Origin: Dokdonella_A sp044227025
GTDB taxonomy: Bacteria > Pseudomonadota > Gammaproteobacteria > Xanthomonadales > Rhodanobacteraceae
DNA length: 64,000 nt
Assembly: GCF_044227025.1 (NCBI RefSeq)
Contig: NZ_JBGAFX010000001.1
Span: forward strand, 62,001-126,000
Direction of reading: 5' to 3'
This document shows, one piece after another, positions 17,976 through 26,108 of the stretch. A program made the translations under genes and the position numbers. The notes under the pieces are model-generated. The model was not told the origin of the DNA. It made no database searches and saw nothing but the letters and a program-made list of their open reading frames with translations. Numbering within the stretch: the first letter of the stretch is position 1; each line of letters begins with the position of its first letter.

Positions 17976-18115
17976 AACACCGGATCACCCACTAGCTCAC
18001 CGAGTAGTGGAGCTGCAACTCCGACCTCGGTAATGGCTTCATTTTCAGCACTGCTGTGTGTACCGTATATCGGGGTTTCACCTACGCCTTTTGGCTGAAA
18101 CATCCTGTTCGACAT
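17972..18115 (-). CDS. Candidate small ORF (47 residues) in the leader of the roadblock operon
   Basis: An ATG-started frame ends with TAA 18 bases before the first roadblock gene, in the same direction. The peptide has an acidic, Gly/Val-rich C-terminal half (ITEVGVAAPLLGELVGDPVL) and no membrane segment. The frame stays open to a GTG at 18196, inside the CRP-like site, so the longer form is doubtful. The base composition is clearly more AT-rich than neighbouring genes. It may be a leader peptide, a small protein, or chance within a promoter region. Confidence 0.25.
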   Translation of the reverse strand: MSNRMFQPKGVGETPIYGTHSSAENEAITEVGVAAPLLGELVGDPVL

Positions 18116-18181
18116 GCTTTCATCGGACAGTAAATATTTGAAATAACACGCAAAATCACCCTTGCACGACTTGGCTCTTAA

Positions 18182-18197
18182 TGTGATGCTGTTCACA
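18182..18197. promoter_or_regulatory. Perfect CRP/Clp-type site TGTGA-N6-TCACA
   Basis: TGTGATGCTGTTCACA matches the CRP consensus half-sites exactly and is flanked by A/T (AA on the left). It is centred about 35 bases upstream of the LuxR-type regulator and about 237 bases upstream of the roadblock operon. In Xanthomonadales the CRP homologue Clp uses this type of site and responds to c-di-GMP. Control of one or both divergent units is therefore likely, but is inferred from sequence only. Confidence 0.7.
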
Positions 18198-18224
18198 ATC
18201 CTTCACTAATTGGCGCTGGATCGC

Positions 18225-18917
18225 ATGCCGATGCCACATCGACCTTCGCTCGTCGTGGGTTCCGGCCATCCCCTTTGGCTGCGCGGATTCCTGGATCTCG
18301 CGTATTCGCTGGAGCCGATAACGGTTGCCGGTGCGGCGGACAATGCGCGCCATCTTTCGGCGCTGCTCCGCAAGCACAAACCCGATGTGCTCGTCATCGA
18401 TGTGGCACTCGTCGTGGCCACGCGACAACTGCTCGATGCGGATCCGCACATCCCGCGCATCCTCGTCGTCGGCGCGCGGCCACATGCAGGCACCCGCCCC
18501 GTATTCGGCGCCTATTGCTCCTGCGGCTACGTCAACGAGCGCGTTCCGTCTGCGGCGATCACGCGGCTCCTCGAGGTCGTGACCGCTTGTCCGCTGCCAC
18601 GCGCCGGGCTCGCGGCCTGTGAAGGCTGTGAGGTGCGTCGTACCCTGGTACCGCCCCCTTTGCCGCTGACCGAGCGCGAAAACGAAGTGTTCGTGCGCAT
18701 CGGCTTGGGCCATCGGCCAAGCCAGATCGCGGCGAACCTCGGCATCCAGGTGAAGACCGTCGACGCGCATCGTGAATCGGTGAAGCGCAAGCTCGGCTTC
18801 GGATCGGCCGCGGACCTGCAAGCCGCGGCATTCGCCTGGCGCGATGGCGACCTGCTCCCCAACCGACAAAGCGAATCCAGGCCGCGACACGGGCGGCGCA
18901 AGCCCGTAGGCGAGTGA
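18225..18917 (+). CDS. LuxR/NarL-type regulator with a degenerate receiver domain
   Basis: This 230-residue regulator has a receiver-like domain (about 1-120) and a LuxR helix-turn-helix (about 150-205) in LTERENEVFVRIGLGHRPSQ and IQVKTVDAHRESVKRKLGF. In the receiver, the acidic pair after strand 1 is replaced (VVGSGHPLW instead of VxDDHP) and the conserved lysine position reads NER, although an aspartate remains in VIDVAL. It probably works without normal phosphorylation. A CRP-type site lies just upstream. The ATG at 18225 is preferred; a TTG at 18210 is possible. It faces the roadblock operon and may regulate it. Confidence 0.85.
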   Translation: MPMPHRPSLVVGSGHPLWLRGFLDLAYSLEPITVAGAADNARHLSALLRKHKPDVLVIDVALVVATRQLLDADPHIPRILVVGARPHAGTRPVFGAYCSCGYVNERVPSAAITRLLEVVTACPLPRAGLAACEGCEVRRTLVPPPLPLTERENEVFVRIGLGHRPSQIAANLGIQVKTVDAHRESVKRKLGFGSAADLQAAAFAWRDGDLLPNRQSESRPRHGRRKPVGE

Positions 18918-19040
18918 TGATCGCGGCACTTGCCCGTCGCGCGCCATCCGAAAGCCAGGCCCACATGCGTGCACGCACGCGGCATCCATCGCATGGTTGA
19001 ATCACGTCAGTACACCCATGTGCAGTCCGGGAAACGCGAA

Positions 19041-19469
19041 ATGATCCGGCGGCTTGCACCCCGCATCCTCGTCGTCGCAACCGCCCTGCTCGCCGGCTGC
19101 CACGCGGACTGGGTGCGCGAGCATCCGCTCGGCTGCCGCCTCGACGAACAGCGGCTGGTGCGCGATGCGCTGTACTTCGGCCGCGCGATTCCCGGCGGCG
19201 GCGAAGTCGATGAGGCGGCGTGGCAACGGTTCGAGTCCGATGTGCTCGGGCCGGCGTTTCCGCGCGGCTACACCGTCCTCGACGCGCACGGCCACTGGCG
19301 CGGCGCCGACGGCACAACCATTGGCGAAGCGAATCGCGTCGTCATCCTCGTGCATGCCGACGACAGCGTGACCGAGTCGCGCGTACGCGAGGTGGCCGCG
19401 CGCTATCGCACGATCTTCCGGCAGGAATCGGTGCTGCGCGAGCGTGCGGCCGTGTGTGCTTCGTTCTGA
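19041..19469 (+). CDS. DUF3574-type lipoprotein
   Basis: This 142-residue predicted lipoprotein has a signal peptide ending in a lipobox (LLAGC, cysteine near residue 18). The mature part matches the DUF3574 pattern: a compact alpha/beta domain with YFGRAIPGGGEVDEAAWQRF and a C-terminal RYRTIFRQESVLRE segment. The function is unknown. The start is placed at the ATG directly before the hydrophobic signal, with GGGAAACG upstream. It is a single-gene unit or cotranscribed with the cupin gene 60 bases downstream. Confidence 0.85.
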   Translation: MIRRLAPRILVVATALLAGCHADWVREHPLGCRLDEQRLVRDALYFGRAIPGGGEVDEAAWQRFESDVLGPAFPRGYTVLDAHGHWRGADGTTIGEANRVVILVHADDSVTESRVREVAARYRTIFRQESVLRERAAVCASF

Positions 19470-19529
19470 GCCTTGCATCGGCACGCGACATCCGCATCTG
19501 GACAACTGACGGTTCGAGAGGAGCACCCC

Positions 19530-19904
19530 ATGTCCGCCACTGCCTCACCCCGAAGCGTCGCCCGCTCCCTGACCGAACTGTGGTCGCCGCGCGTCGTCGG
19601 CGAGCTGGATGATTCGTACGTGAAAGTCGCCAAGGTGCACGGCACGTTCGGCTGGCATGCGCATGCCGACGAGGACGAGCTGTTCTACATCCTCGATGGC
19701 CGCCTGCGCATCGAGATGGAAGCAGGCGCGGTGGAGATCGGCGAGGGCGAGATGTTCGTCGTGCCGAAAGGCGTGCGGCACAACCCGGTCGCCGAGCGCG
19801 AATGCCTGCTCATGCTGATCGAGCGCAAGTCGACGCTGCATACCGGCGACAGCGTGAGCGAGCGCACGCGCTCGATCGAGGACCAGCTGCGACCACTCGT
19901 GTAG
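19530..19904 (+). CDS. Small cupin-domain protein
   Basis: This 124-residue single-domain cupin has metal-binding motif 1 as GTFGWHAHADEDELFYILDG (about 38-57) and motif 2 as VPKGVRHNP (about 77-85), so the His/His/Glu/His ligand set is complete. Such proteins may be isomerases, dioxygenases or sensors; the substrate cannot be told. AGAGGAG precedes the ATG. It converges with trpC, with a hairpin between them. Confidence 0.88.
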   Translation: MSATASPRSVARSLTELWSPRVVGELDDSYVKVAKVHGTFGWHAHADEDELFYILDGRLRIEMEAGAVEIGEGEMFVVPKGVRHNPVAERECLLMLIERKSTLHTGDSVSERTRSIEDQLRPLV

Positions 19905-19913
19905 GAGCCCATC

Positions 19914-19932
19914 CCCCGGATCAAGTCCGGGG
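19914..19932. terminator. Hairpin between the convergent cupin and trpC genes
   Basis: CCCCGGA, a TCAAG loop and TCCGGGG form a perfect seven-base-pair stem. It is symmetrical and could end transcription from both sides, though no T-run follows. The same CCCCGGATCAAGTCCGGGG word is a common dispersed repeat in GC-rich proteobacteria (recollection, not checked). Confidence 0.5.
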
Positions 19933-19962
19933 CAGGCCCTGTGGGCGACTGGCCTTCGCGAG

Positions 19963-20757
19963 TCAGTGCGCGAAGAACAGCCGCGCGAGTTCCGCGCCGG
20001 GATCCGCCGCGCGCATGAACGCCTCGCCGACGAGGAATGCGCCGACGCCGGCGTCGCGCATCTTCGCGACGTCGGCGGGCGTGTGGATGCCGCTCTCGGT
20101 GACCAGCACGCGGCCCTCGTCGACGCGGCTGCGCAGGCGCAGCGTCGTGTCGAGCGAAGTCTCGAACGTGCGCAGGTTGCGGTTGTTGATGCCGACCAGT
20201 GGCGCCGGGATGTCGAGCGCGCGTTCGAGCTCGGCTTCGTCGTGGACTTCGACCAGCACGTCGAGATCGAGCTCGGCCGCGAGCAGGGCGAGTTCGAGCA
20301 GCGCGGCGTCGCCGAGCGCGGCAACGATCAGCAGGATCGCGTCGGCGCCGATCGCGCGCGCCTCGTACACCTGGTACGCGTCGATCGTGAAGTCCTTGCG
20401 CAGCACCGGCAGTGCACACGCCGCACGCGCCTGTCGCAGGTACATCTCGCTGCCGTGGAAGAAATCCGCATCGGTCAGCACCGACAGGCAGGCCGCGCCG
20501 CCGGCCTCGTAGCTGCGGGCGATCGCGGCCGGGTCGAAGTCGGCGCGGATCACGCCCTGCGACGGACTCGCCTTTTTCACTTCCGCGATCACGGCCGGCA
20601 GGCCGGCATCGAGCTTCGCCTCGATCGCGGCGGCGAAGCCGCGCGTCGGCGGCAGGTCGCCGACCTGCGCGGAGAGTTCGCTCAGCGGCAGGCGTGCGCT
20701 GCGCTCGGCGATCTCTTCGACCTTGCGGGAAAGGATGCGTTGAAGGATGTCGGTCAT
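19963..20757 (-). CDS. trpC: Indole-3-glycerol-phosphate synthase
   Basis: This 264-residue TIM-barrel enzyme of tryptophan synthesis converts carboxyphenylaminodeoxyribulose phosphate to indole-glycerol phosphate. The motifs VIAEVKKASPSQGVIR (catalytic Lys/Glu region), VLRKDFTIDAYQVYEA and ALVGINNRNLRTF-type strands are all visible, ending LVGEAFMRA for phosphate binding. The length is normal for the monofunctional enzyme. It follows trpD after 81 bases that hold a REP-like element, in the order trpG-lipoprotein-trpD-trpC. Confidence 0.96.
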   Translation of the reverse strand: MTDILQRILSRKVEEIAERSARLPLSELSAQVGDLPPTRGFAAAIEAKLDAGLPAVIAEVKKASPSQGVIRADFDPAAIARSYEAGGAACLSVLTDADFFHGSEMYLRQARAACALPVLRKDFTIDAYQVYEARAIGADAILLIVAALGDAALLELALLAAELDLDVLVEVHDEAELERALDIPAPLVGINNRNLRTFETSLDTTLRLRSRVDEGRVLVTESGIHTPADVAKMRDAGVGAFLVGEAFMRAADPGAELARLFFAH

Positions 20758-20783
20758 GGCGAGGGCTGAGGGCTGAAGGCTGT

Positions 20784-20812
20784 TGTGGGAGCGGCGGAAG
20801 CCGCGATGCTCT
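20784..20812. repeat. REP-like element, GTGGGAGCGGCGGAAGCCGCGATGC type
   Basis: TGTGGGAGCGGCGGAAGCCGCGATG-like sequence contains an internal inverted repeat (CGGC-GGAA-GCCG). Near-identical copies occur as a facing pair at 46354-46428. It lies in the trpD-trpC spacer. Confidence 0.7.
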
Positions 20813-20838
20813 TTCGCCATGGTGGGCCGGGGCCCACC

Positions 20839-21888
20839 CTACGCCGGCGAGGCCGCTCCCGCGGCGAGCCGTCGCGTCGCGGCGACGAACGCGTCGAGCT
20901 TCGCGCGCGCAGCACCGCTCGCGACGGCCGCGCGCGCGCGGTCGATGCCGTCCTGGATCGAGCCCGCGAGGTCGGCCGCGTACAGTGCAGCACCCGCATT
21001 CAACAGCACGATGTCGCGCGCGACGCCCGGTGTGTCGTCGAGCGCTTCCAGCAGCAGTGCCTTCGACTCGTGCGCATGGGCGACACGCAGGTTGCGGCTC
21101 GACGCCATCGCGAAACCGAAATCCTCCGGTTCGATCACGTACTCGCGCACCTCGCCGTCGCGCAGTTCGCCGACCAGGGTCGCCGCACCGAGCGAGATCT
21201 CGTCCATGCCGTCACGGCCCCAGACCACCAGTGCATGGCGCGCGCCGAGTTGCTGCAGCGCGCGCACCTGGATGCCGACGAGGTCGGGATGGAACACGCC
21301 CATCAGGATGCTCGGCGCGCCAGCGGGATTGGTCAGCGGGCCGAGGATGTTGAACAGCGTGCGAACGCCGAGCTCCTTGCGCACCGGCGCGACGACCTTC
21401 ATCGCCGGGTGGTGGTTCGGCGCGAACATGAAGCCGATGCCGGTCTCGCCGAAGCAGCGCGCGACCTGCGCCGAGTCGAGGTCGATCGAAGCACCGAGCG
21501 CCTCCAGCACGTCGGCACTGCCGGACTTCGACGACACGCTGCGGTTGCCGTGCTTGGCGACCTTGGCGCCCGCAGCGGCCGCGACGAACATGCTCGCGGT
21601 CGAGATGTTGAACGTATGTGCGCCGTCGCCGCCGGTGCCGACGATGTCGACGAAGTGCGCCGGCGTACCGACGTCAACCTTCGCCGCAAGCTCGCGCATC
21701 ACGCGCGCGGCGCCGGCGATCTCGCCGATCGTCTCCTTCTTGACGCGCAGCGCCGCGATGATCGCCGCGACCAGCGTCGGCGAAACCTCGTTGCGCATGA
21801 TCTGCCGCATCAGGTCGACCATCTCGTCGTGGAAGATCTCGCGGTGTTCGATCGCGCGTTGCAGCGCTTCCTGCGGGGTGATCGGCAT
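20839..21888 (-). CDS. trpD: Anthranilate phosphoribosyltransferase
   Basis: This 349-residue enzyme attaches phosphoribosyl pyrophosphate to anthranilate in tryptophan biosynthesis. The glycine-rich PRPP-binding motif DIVGTGGDGAHTFNIST, the KHGNRSVSSKSGSADVLEALG segment and NILGPLTNPA are diagnostic. Its stop codon TAG is the first part of a GTAGGGTGGG sequence related to the dispersed REP-like elements. The ATG giving MPITPQEALQ has the usual family start; a lipoprotein gene ends 19 bases upstream. Confidence 0.96.
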   Translation of the reverse strand: MPITPQEALQRAIEHREIFHDEMVDLMRQIMRNEVSPTLVAAIIAALRVKKETIGEIAGAARVMRELAAKVDVGTPAHFVDIVGTGGDGAHTFNISTASMFVAAAAGAKVAKHGNRSVSSKSGSADVLEALGASIDLDSAQVARCFGETGIGFMFAPNHHPAMKVVAPVRKELGVRTLFNILGPLTNPAGAPSILMGVFHPDLVGIQVRALQQLGARHALVVWGRDGMDEISLGAATLVGELRDGEVREYVIEPEDFGFAMASSRNLRVAHAHESKALLLEALDDTPGVARDIVLLNAGAALYAADLAGSIQDGIDRARAAVASGAARAKLDAFVAATRRLAAGAASPA

Positions 21889-21907
21889 GGTCGGTTCGTA
21901 CTCGCGC

Positions 21908-22813
21908 TCAGCGCACGCGATAGTGGATGGAATGAATGTCGGCAAGTCCCTGCCCGCCGGCGCGTACGCCCGAGAACAGCAGCGTGCCCGGATGCGCGCG
22001 GTCGTCGGAAGGGCCGAGAATCCAGCCGCCGTCGACGTTCACGCGCGTGTCCAGGCGCTGCGGATGCATGTAGCGCCCACCCTCGCGCACGGCCGACCAC
22101 AGGGCGATCGGCGCATGCTCCACATCCTCGGAGCGCGCGAATACCAGCACGCGTCCGTCGTCGACGAAGGCGGCGTCGAAATCGTCGCCGGGCCCGTTGA
22201 CCTCGCCGGCGAGCGGTTGCGCCGATTGCCAGGCGCCGCCATGCCACGCGCTCAGGAACAGGTCATGTCGGCCCGCGCCGCCGCGCCCGTTCGTCGCGAA
22301 CAGCAAGGCCCGCCCGTCCGGCGAAGGCGTGGGCGCCCATTCGTCGCCGGCGCTGTTGATCGACGCCCCCGCGTTGACGGGCACGCCGAACGTCGCACTG
22401 CGCGGATCGAACGCGACGCGCCAGAGGTCGTCGCCACCGAGGCCGCCGGAGCGATTGGAGAAGAACCAGAGCGTGCGCCCGTCCGGCGTGAACGCAGGAT
22501 CGAACTCGTTCTGCGGCGAGTCGAACGACACCGCGACCGGCGCGCTCCAGCCCGACCCTTCTCGACGGCTCATCCAGATGTCCCAGCCACCCGCACCGCC
22601 CGGGCGATTGGTGCTGCCCCACAGCACGGTGTTGCCGTCGGCACTCACCGCCGCGCGGATTTCCGAGTAGTCCGAAGAAACGACGCCGGGCAGCAACACC
22701 GACGCATCGCCTTCGAGTTCGAACGCAGGCTCGCGCGGCGACTGCGTCGCACAGCCGGCGATGGCGAGCAGCGCGAGCGCCGCTCCGGCACGTGGCATGC
22801 GAGGTGTCGCCAT
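21908..22813 (-). CDS. Lipoprotein with TolB/PD40-type beta-propeller
   Basis: This 301-residue predicted lipoprotein has a signal ending IAGC (Cys near residue 19). The mature protein is built of PD40/WD40-like blades with repeated SADGNTVLWGS, TPDGRTLWFFSN and SPDGRALLFATN motifs, so it should fold as a beta-propeller in the periplasm or at the outer membrane. It is placed between trpG and trpD, overlaps trpG by four bases (ATGA) and precedes trpD by 19 bases. It is therefore cotranscribed with tryptophan genes, yet nothing suggests an enzymatic role in that pathway. Confidence 0.85.
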   Translation of the reverse strand: MATPRMPRAGAALALLAIAGCATQSPREPAFELEGDASVLLPGVVSSDYSEIRAAVSADGNTVLWGSTNRPGGAGGWDIWMSRREGSGWSAPVAVSFDSPQNEFDPAFTPDGRTLWFFSNRSGGLGGDDLWRVAFDPRSATFGVPVNAGASINSAGDEWAPTPSPDGRALLFATNGRGGAGRHDLFLSAWHGGAWQSAQPLAGEVNGPGDDFDAAFVDDGRVLVFARSEDVEHAPIALWSAVREGGRYMHPQRLDTRVNVDGGWILGPSDDRAHPGTLLFSGVRAGGQGLADIHSIHYRVR

Positions 22814-23409
22814 CACGCGGCCCTGGGCAGCGACTGCGACAGGAAATTGCGCAGCATCGCGTGGCCGTGTTCGGTCAGGATCGATTCGGGATGGAACTGC
22901 ACGCCCTCGATCGGCAGCGTGCGATGACGCAGGCCCATGATCTCGTCGAGCGAGCCGTCCGCGTTTTCGGTCCACGCGGTGACCTCGAGGCAATCGGGCA
23001 GGGACGCCTGCTCGACCACCAGCGAGTGGTAGCGCGTCGCCTCGAACGGGTTCGGCAAACCGGCGAATACGCCCTTGCCTGCATGGCGGATCGGCGACGT
23101 CTTGCCGTGCATGATCTGCTTCGCGCGGATCACCTTGCCACCGAATGCCTGCCCGATCGACTGGTGGCCGAGGCAGACGCCGAACACCGGGACCTCGCCA
23201 CCGAGACGCTGCAGCACTTCCAGCGACACGCCCGCATCGTCGGGCGTGCCCGGCCCCGGCGAGATCACGATCGCCGACGGTCGCAGCGCGCGCAGCGCGG
23301 CCAGGGTCATCTCGTCATTGCGGATCACGCGCACGTCCTCGCCGAGCTCGCCGAAGTACTGCACGAGGTTGAACGTGAACGAGTCGTAGTTGTCGATCAT
23401 CAGCAGCAT
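22813..23409 (-). CDS. trpG: Anthranilate synthase glutamine amidotransferase subunit
   Basis: This 198-residue class I glutamine amidotransferase supplies ammonia to TrpE. It begins MLLMIDNYDSFTFNLVQYF. The nucleophile cysteine is in PVFGVCLGHQSIGQAFGG, and the His/Glu pair appears in GVQFHPES. The same protein family serves folate synthesis as PabA. Linkage to trpD and trpC and the single copy here favour TrpG, possibly amphibolic. The frame remains open upstream, but this start fits the family. Confidence 0.94.
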   Translation of the reverse strand: MLLMIDNYDSFTFNLVQYFGELGEDVRVIRNDEMTLAALRALRPSAIVISPGPGTPDDAGVSLEVLQRLGGEVPVFGVCLGHQSIGQAFGGKVIRAKQIMHGKTSPIRHAGKGVFAGLPNPFEATRYHSLVVEQASLPDCLEVTAWTENADGSLDEIMGLRHRTLPIEGVQFHPESILTEHGHAMLRNFLSQSLPRAA

Positions 23410-23550
23410 GTGCCAAACAATCCCGAGGTGTGTCGCGGCCGCGCCGCGGTGTGCGCCGAAGAGGCGATTCGCGTAGTTTCGCACGCCATGCGGCACGAAG
23501 GGCGTGTTCGTGGATTTCCCGCCCTGCGCATTCGATACGGAGGCTGACCG

Positions 23551-24120
23551 GTGGGCACCACCGTCGAGCAGATCGTCCCCGCTACCGGCGTTTCGCGCTG
23601 CGCCTGGTCGGATTGTTCGTGGTGCTCGCGGCAATACTGGCCGTGGTTGCGGCACGCGTCTACCGCACGGTCGGCGATCTGGTCGACACGAACGAGTCGG
23701 TCAACCACACGCATCAGGTGAAGGAACAGATCATTGCGGCGACCGCGACGCTGCTTGGGGCGGAAGCGGCGCAGCGCGCCTACATGATCGGCGGACACGC
23801 CGATCGACTCGCCGAGGTGTACGCCGCCCTGCCGCAGCTTCCGCAACGAACCGACCGCCTGCGCGGGCTGGTTGCCGACAACCCCGAGCAGAGCGCCAAC
23901 GCAGCGCGCTTTGCCACCGTGCTGGAGCAGCGACGGCAGATGATCCGCGAGTTGCTGGATGTCTTCCAGCAAGGCGGCCTTGGCGCCGTGCGCTCCGACA
24001 CGCGCTTCGCACTCGCGCAGGAACAGGATGCGCTGGTGGACCTGCTGTCCCGGCGCATGGACGAGCGTGCAGGTGTGCGTCGCCGATCGCAGCTGACGCG
24101 ACAAGCCGGCCCGCGCATCG
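23551..24120 (+). pseudogene. Remnant of a CHASE3-domain receptor (histidine kinase or cyclase), frameshifted and truncated
   Basis: From about 23580 the + strand encodes a membrane helix (RLVGLFVVLAAILAVVAARV) and a convincing CHASE3 sensory domain (VKEQIIAATATLLGAEAAQRAYMIGG through LLDLLSRRM-like sequence). A GTG at 23551 with TACGGAGG upstream looks like the old start, but it is one frame off; a one-base change near 23580 would join them. After about 24060 the similarity to helical linker sequence fades, and kefB-like coding begins on the other strand. No kinase, cyclase or chemotaxis output domain follows. I read it as a decayed gene of about 190 residues. Confidence 0.7.
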
Positions 24121-25857
24121 TCAGGCAGGAGTGTCGTCACCCGGGCCGGCGTCGCGTGCCATCGGGGGCGTGTTCGGCGCGTTCGCGCCGCGTTCGAACC
24201 AGCGCGTGAGGCTGTCCACCGACTCGCACATGCTGCGCGCGATCTCGCGCTCGCCCATGACCGCCGCGTCGGCTCCGGCGCCGAGCAGGTAGGCCATTTC
24301 CTCGTCCGAGTGCGCGCGCGCGAGTACCGCTATCCGCGGATTCGCCTCGCGTGCGTGGCGGATGATCTGGCCGGCTTCGAGCACCTGGGGGATCGCGACG
24401 ACGAGCGCGCGGGCATCGGCAACGTGGACAGCTGCGAGCTTGTCGACCGCCGCCGCATTGCCGACCAGCGACGGAATGCCCTGCTTGCGCGCAAGCTCTG
24501 CCGCGTCGGGGTCGGGCTCGATCAGCGCGAGCGCCACGCCGGCTTCGTGCAGGCGCTGGCCGACCAGCGAGCCGACGCGACCGAAGCCGACGAGGATTAC
24601 GTGGTCGCGATCGGGCATCGGTGGACCCGGTGGCGGATCCGGCTCGACCGGCATTGCAGCCGCCGTCGCGGCGTCGCGGCGCGCGAACCAGCGGTCGAGC
24701 GCAGCGAACAGCAGCGGGTTCGCACAGATCGAGAGAATCGCACCGGCGAGGATCAGGTCGCGACCGTCCTTCGGCAGGAGGCCGAGCTCGATGCCGAGGC
24801 CGGCCAGGATGAACGAGAACTCGCCGATCTGCGCGAGACTCGTCGAGATCGTCAACGCAACCTCGGTCGGGCGCCCGAACGCACGCACGATCGCGAATGC
24901 ACCGATTGACTTGCCAACCAGCACGATCGCGACAACACCGAGCACCGGCAGCGGCTCGCGCACGAGGATCGAGGGATCGAACAGCATGCCGACCGAGACG
25001 AAGAACAGCACTGCGAATGCATCACGGAACGGCAGCGAATCCTGCGCCGCCTGGTGGCTCAGCTTCGATTCGTTGAGCACCATGCCGGCGAAGAACGCAC
25101 CGAGCGCGAACGAGACGCCGAACAGCATGGCGGCGACGTAGGCGACGCCGAGCGCTAACGCGAGCACGGCGAGCGTGAACAGTTCGCGCGAGCCGGTAGC
25201 CGCCGTGCGTTCCAGCAGCCACGGAATCGCGCGACGGCCGACGATCAGCATCGACGCGACGAACGCGGCGACCTTCGCCAACGTGATTGCGAGCGTCAGG
25301 TAGACATTCGCGTCACCGTGCGCGGTGCCGCCGAGCAGACCCGCGAGCGCCGGCAACAACACCAACGCGAGCACCATCGCGAGGTCCTCGACGATGAGCC
25401 AGCCGATCGCGATGCGCCCGCGCTGCGTCTCGAGCAGGTTGCGCTCCTCGAGCGAGCGCAGCAGCACCACCGTGCTCGCGGTCGACAGCGCGATGCCGAG
25501 GACGATGCCGGCGCCGAGCGACCAGCCCATCGCCCACGCGAGCAGCATGCCGAGAAGCGTCGCGATCGCGATCTGCGTCGCCGCGCCCGGCAGCGCGATC
25601 GCCTTCACCGAGAGCAGGTCTGCCAGCGAGAAATGCAGGCCGACGCCGAACATCAGCAGGATCACGCCGATCTCCGACAATTCCGGCGCGAGCGCCTGGT
25701 CGGCGACAATGCCCGGCGTGAACGGGCCGACCACGATCCCGGCGACGAGGTAGCCGACGATCGGCGGGATGCGCAACCGCTGCGCGATCATGCCGGCTAC
25801 GTAGGCCAGCACGAACGCGGACACGAGGGTCATGATCAGCGGGGTGTGGTGCGGCAT
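24121..25857 (-). CDS. Kef/YbaL-type cation:proton antiporter with TrkA-N domain
   Basis: This 578-residue CPA2-family protein has twelve or so membrane helices (residues 5-400, Na_H_exchanger fold) and a cytoplasmic TrkA-N/RCK domain (about 425-545) whose Rossmann motif reads VILVGFGRVGSLVG. It lacks the long C-terminal part of KefB/KefC and is most like YbaL-type antiporters. The expected role is potassium/proton exchange in the inner membrane. GGAG precedes the ATG, and a TAGACT hexamer lies 55 bases upstream (25912-25917). It sits between trpE and the rest of the trp genes on the same strand. Confidence 0.9.
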   Translation of the reverse strand: MPHHTPLIMTLVSAFVLAYVAGMIAQRLRIPPIVGYLVAGIVVGPFTPGIVADQALAPELSEIGVILLMFGVGLHFSLADLLSVKAIALPGAATQIAIATLLGMLLAWAMGWSLGAGIVLGIALSTASTVVLLRSLEERNLLETQRGRIAIGWLIVEDLAMVLALVLLPALAGLLGGTAHGDANVYLTLAITLAKVAAFVASMLIVGRRAIPWLLERTAATGSRELFTLAVLALALGVAYVAAMLFGVSFALGAFFAGMVLNESKLSHQAAQDSLPFRDAFAVLFFVSVGMLFDPSILVREPLPVLGVVAIVLVGKSIGAFAIVRAFGRPTEVALTISTSLAQIGEFSFILAGLGIELGLLPKDGRDLILAGAILSICANPLLFAALDRWFARRDAATAAAMPVEPDPPPGPPMPDRDHVILVGFGRVGSLVGQRLHEAGVALALIEPDPDAAELARKQGIPSLVGNAAAVDKLAAVHVADARALVVAIPQVLEAGQIIRHAREANPRIAVLARAHSDEEMAYLLGAGADAAVMGEREIARSMCESVDSLTRWFERGANAPNTPPMARDAGPGDDTPA

Positions 25858-25964
25858 CCGGGCTCCATCGATGGGTGCGGTGCGAAGAGTCCGCAGCGAG
25901 TCGTCGGCACAGTCTAACCCCTGGCAGCCGCGTAAACCGTGTGGTCGAGGGATGACGGGACGCG

Positions 25965-26055
25965 CGCAGGGCGGTACGCGCGAGGCGCTTGCCGCCGGTT
26001 CGGCTTCCGCGAGATCTCGGCGGGACTTGCGCTGCGCGCTCGGCCCGCCCTGCGC
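25965..26055. repeat. REP-like inverted pair, GGGCGGTACGCGC type
   Basis: GCAGGGCGGTACGCGCGAGGCGCTTGCCGCC-like sequence at one end is mirrored by a CGGCCCGCCCTGC end, giving a long imperfect palindrome in the trpE to kefB-like spacer. The same family occurs near 28833, 33236, 35221, 46458 and 50446. Confidence 0.65.
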
Positions 26056-26108
26056 ACTCGAGTTGCCCCATGTGTTCGACCCGCCACGGATGGATGGCCT
26101 CCGGTGGA

